Shown here: positions 14,181-14,302 of the stretch, piece by piece
Numbering within the stretch: position 1 is the stretch's first letter
Layout: each line of letters starts with the position of its first letter
NCBI GenBank assembly: GCA_030834835.1
Contig: JAUQXD010000126.1
Coordinates: forward strand, 1 to 14,302
Source: Thermoflexales bacterium
GTDB taxonomy: Bacteria > Chloroflexota > Anaerolineae > Fen-1058
DNA: 14,302 nt
Direction: 5' to 3'
Position numbers and translations under genes: made by a program
Notes under the pieces: model-generated
The model's database searches: none
The model's input: only the letters and a program-made list of their open reading frames with translations
Told to the model about the DNA's origin: nothing

Positions 14181-14302
14181 AGCGATTTCCGATTTGATTT
14201 ACACAAAGAATCGATTAAACTGGATTGCATGAAAGCCTATTCCCAAGATTTACGTGAACGTGTGATTGCAGCCGTTGACGCGGGCCAACAATCACACCGA
14301 GA
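14180..14302 (+). mobile_element. Left end of an IS630-type insertion element (cut by window end)
   Basis: A transposase start typical of IS630 lies at 14229. IS630 elements insert at TA, and a TA (14178-14179) stands directly before GAGCGATTTCCGATTTG, a plausible element end. About 48 bases separate this point from the transposase start, normal for such elements. The right end is outside the window, so the terminal inverted repeat cannot be confirmed here. Confidence 0.5.
14229..14302 (+). CDS. IS630-family transposase, N-terminal fragment
   Basis: Twenty-four codons are visible before the window ends: MKAYSQDLRERVIAAVDAGQ followed by QSHR. This is the well-known opening of the helix-turn-helix DNA-binding domain of IS630-type transposases, in which K-x-Y-S-x-D-L-R-x-R-V is highly conserved. 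The catalytic DDE domain would lie downstream, so integrity cannot be judged. The ribosome binding site is weak (TGGA five bases upstream of the ATG). A possible weak promoter is TTGATT (14194-14199) with TAAACT (14216-14221), 16 bp apart. Confidence 0.8.
   Translation, partial: MKAYSQDLRERVIAAVDAGQQSHR

Noticed and set aside
14191..14213. Hairpin terminator after the last methyltransferase gene
   Set aside because: The CGATT/AATCG pairing is only five bases with a long loop; the segment is better explained as the end of an insertion element.

Overview
The window is one stretch of about 14.3 kb in which every supported gene lies on the + strand. It reads as the inside of a surface-polysaccharide (exopolysaccharide or cell-wall glycan) biosynthesis locus. 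Mostly high GC, a secreted FG-GAP protein ending in an aromatic-Leu-Pro-hydrophobic-Val-x-Arg tail, and the style of the glycosyltransferases all suggest a member of the Chloroflexota, possibly Anaerolineae-like or a related environmental genome. That placement is inference; no rRNA or other taxonomic marker is present.

Layout. 38-2158 encodes a large polytopic membrane protein resembling GT-C (GT39/ArnT-like) glycosyltransferases. 2199-3782 holds two SAM-dependent methyltransferase genes with noticeably lower GC; the second is CmoB-like (DUF1698 type). 3807-6552 is a tightly coupled trio: a 164-residue coiled-coil protein and two GT4-type glycosyltransferases joined by ATGA overlaps. After a 111-bp gap, 6664-8703 encodes an exported eight-blade FG-GAP/VCBS beta-propeller protein. 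Its stop overlaps the TTG start of another GT4 enzyme (8700-9995), which overlaps a further GT4 enzyme (9979-11079). A perfect sigma70-type promoter (TTGACA, 17 bp, TATAAT) begins on the stop codon of that gene and is followed at once by a 15-bp perfect hairpin. It drives a last group of two glycosyltransferases (11184-12305 and 12314-13513) and a third methyltransferase (13506-14180). The window ends inside the 5' end of an IS630-type transposase gene (14229 onward), whose left boundary may coincide with the stop codon of the methyltransferase.

How the parts may work together. Six cytoplasmic GT4-family enzymes would build a multi-sugar repeat unit or glycan on a lipid carrier. The three methyltransferases would methylate or cap sugars. 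The GT-C-like membrane protein would act on the outer side of the membrane with a polyprenyl-phosphate sugar. The beta-propeller protein is exported and could bind glycan, calcium or a surface partner. No flippase, polymerase, initiating phosphosugar transferase or nucleotide-sugar synthesis gene is visible, so the rest of the pathway must lie outside. Several start codons are not ATG (TTG at 3807, 8700 and 12314; GTG at 11184 and 13506) and many junctions overlap, which fits translational coupling.

The most interesting points are the promoter and hairpin at 11.1 kb, the secreted propeller locked into the glycosyltransferase operon, the stand-alone coiled-coil protein, the three glycosyltransferases with altered EX7E motifs, and the insertion element at the operon edge. 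I see no CRISPR array, tRNA, rRNA or clear defence or phage gene.
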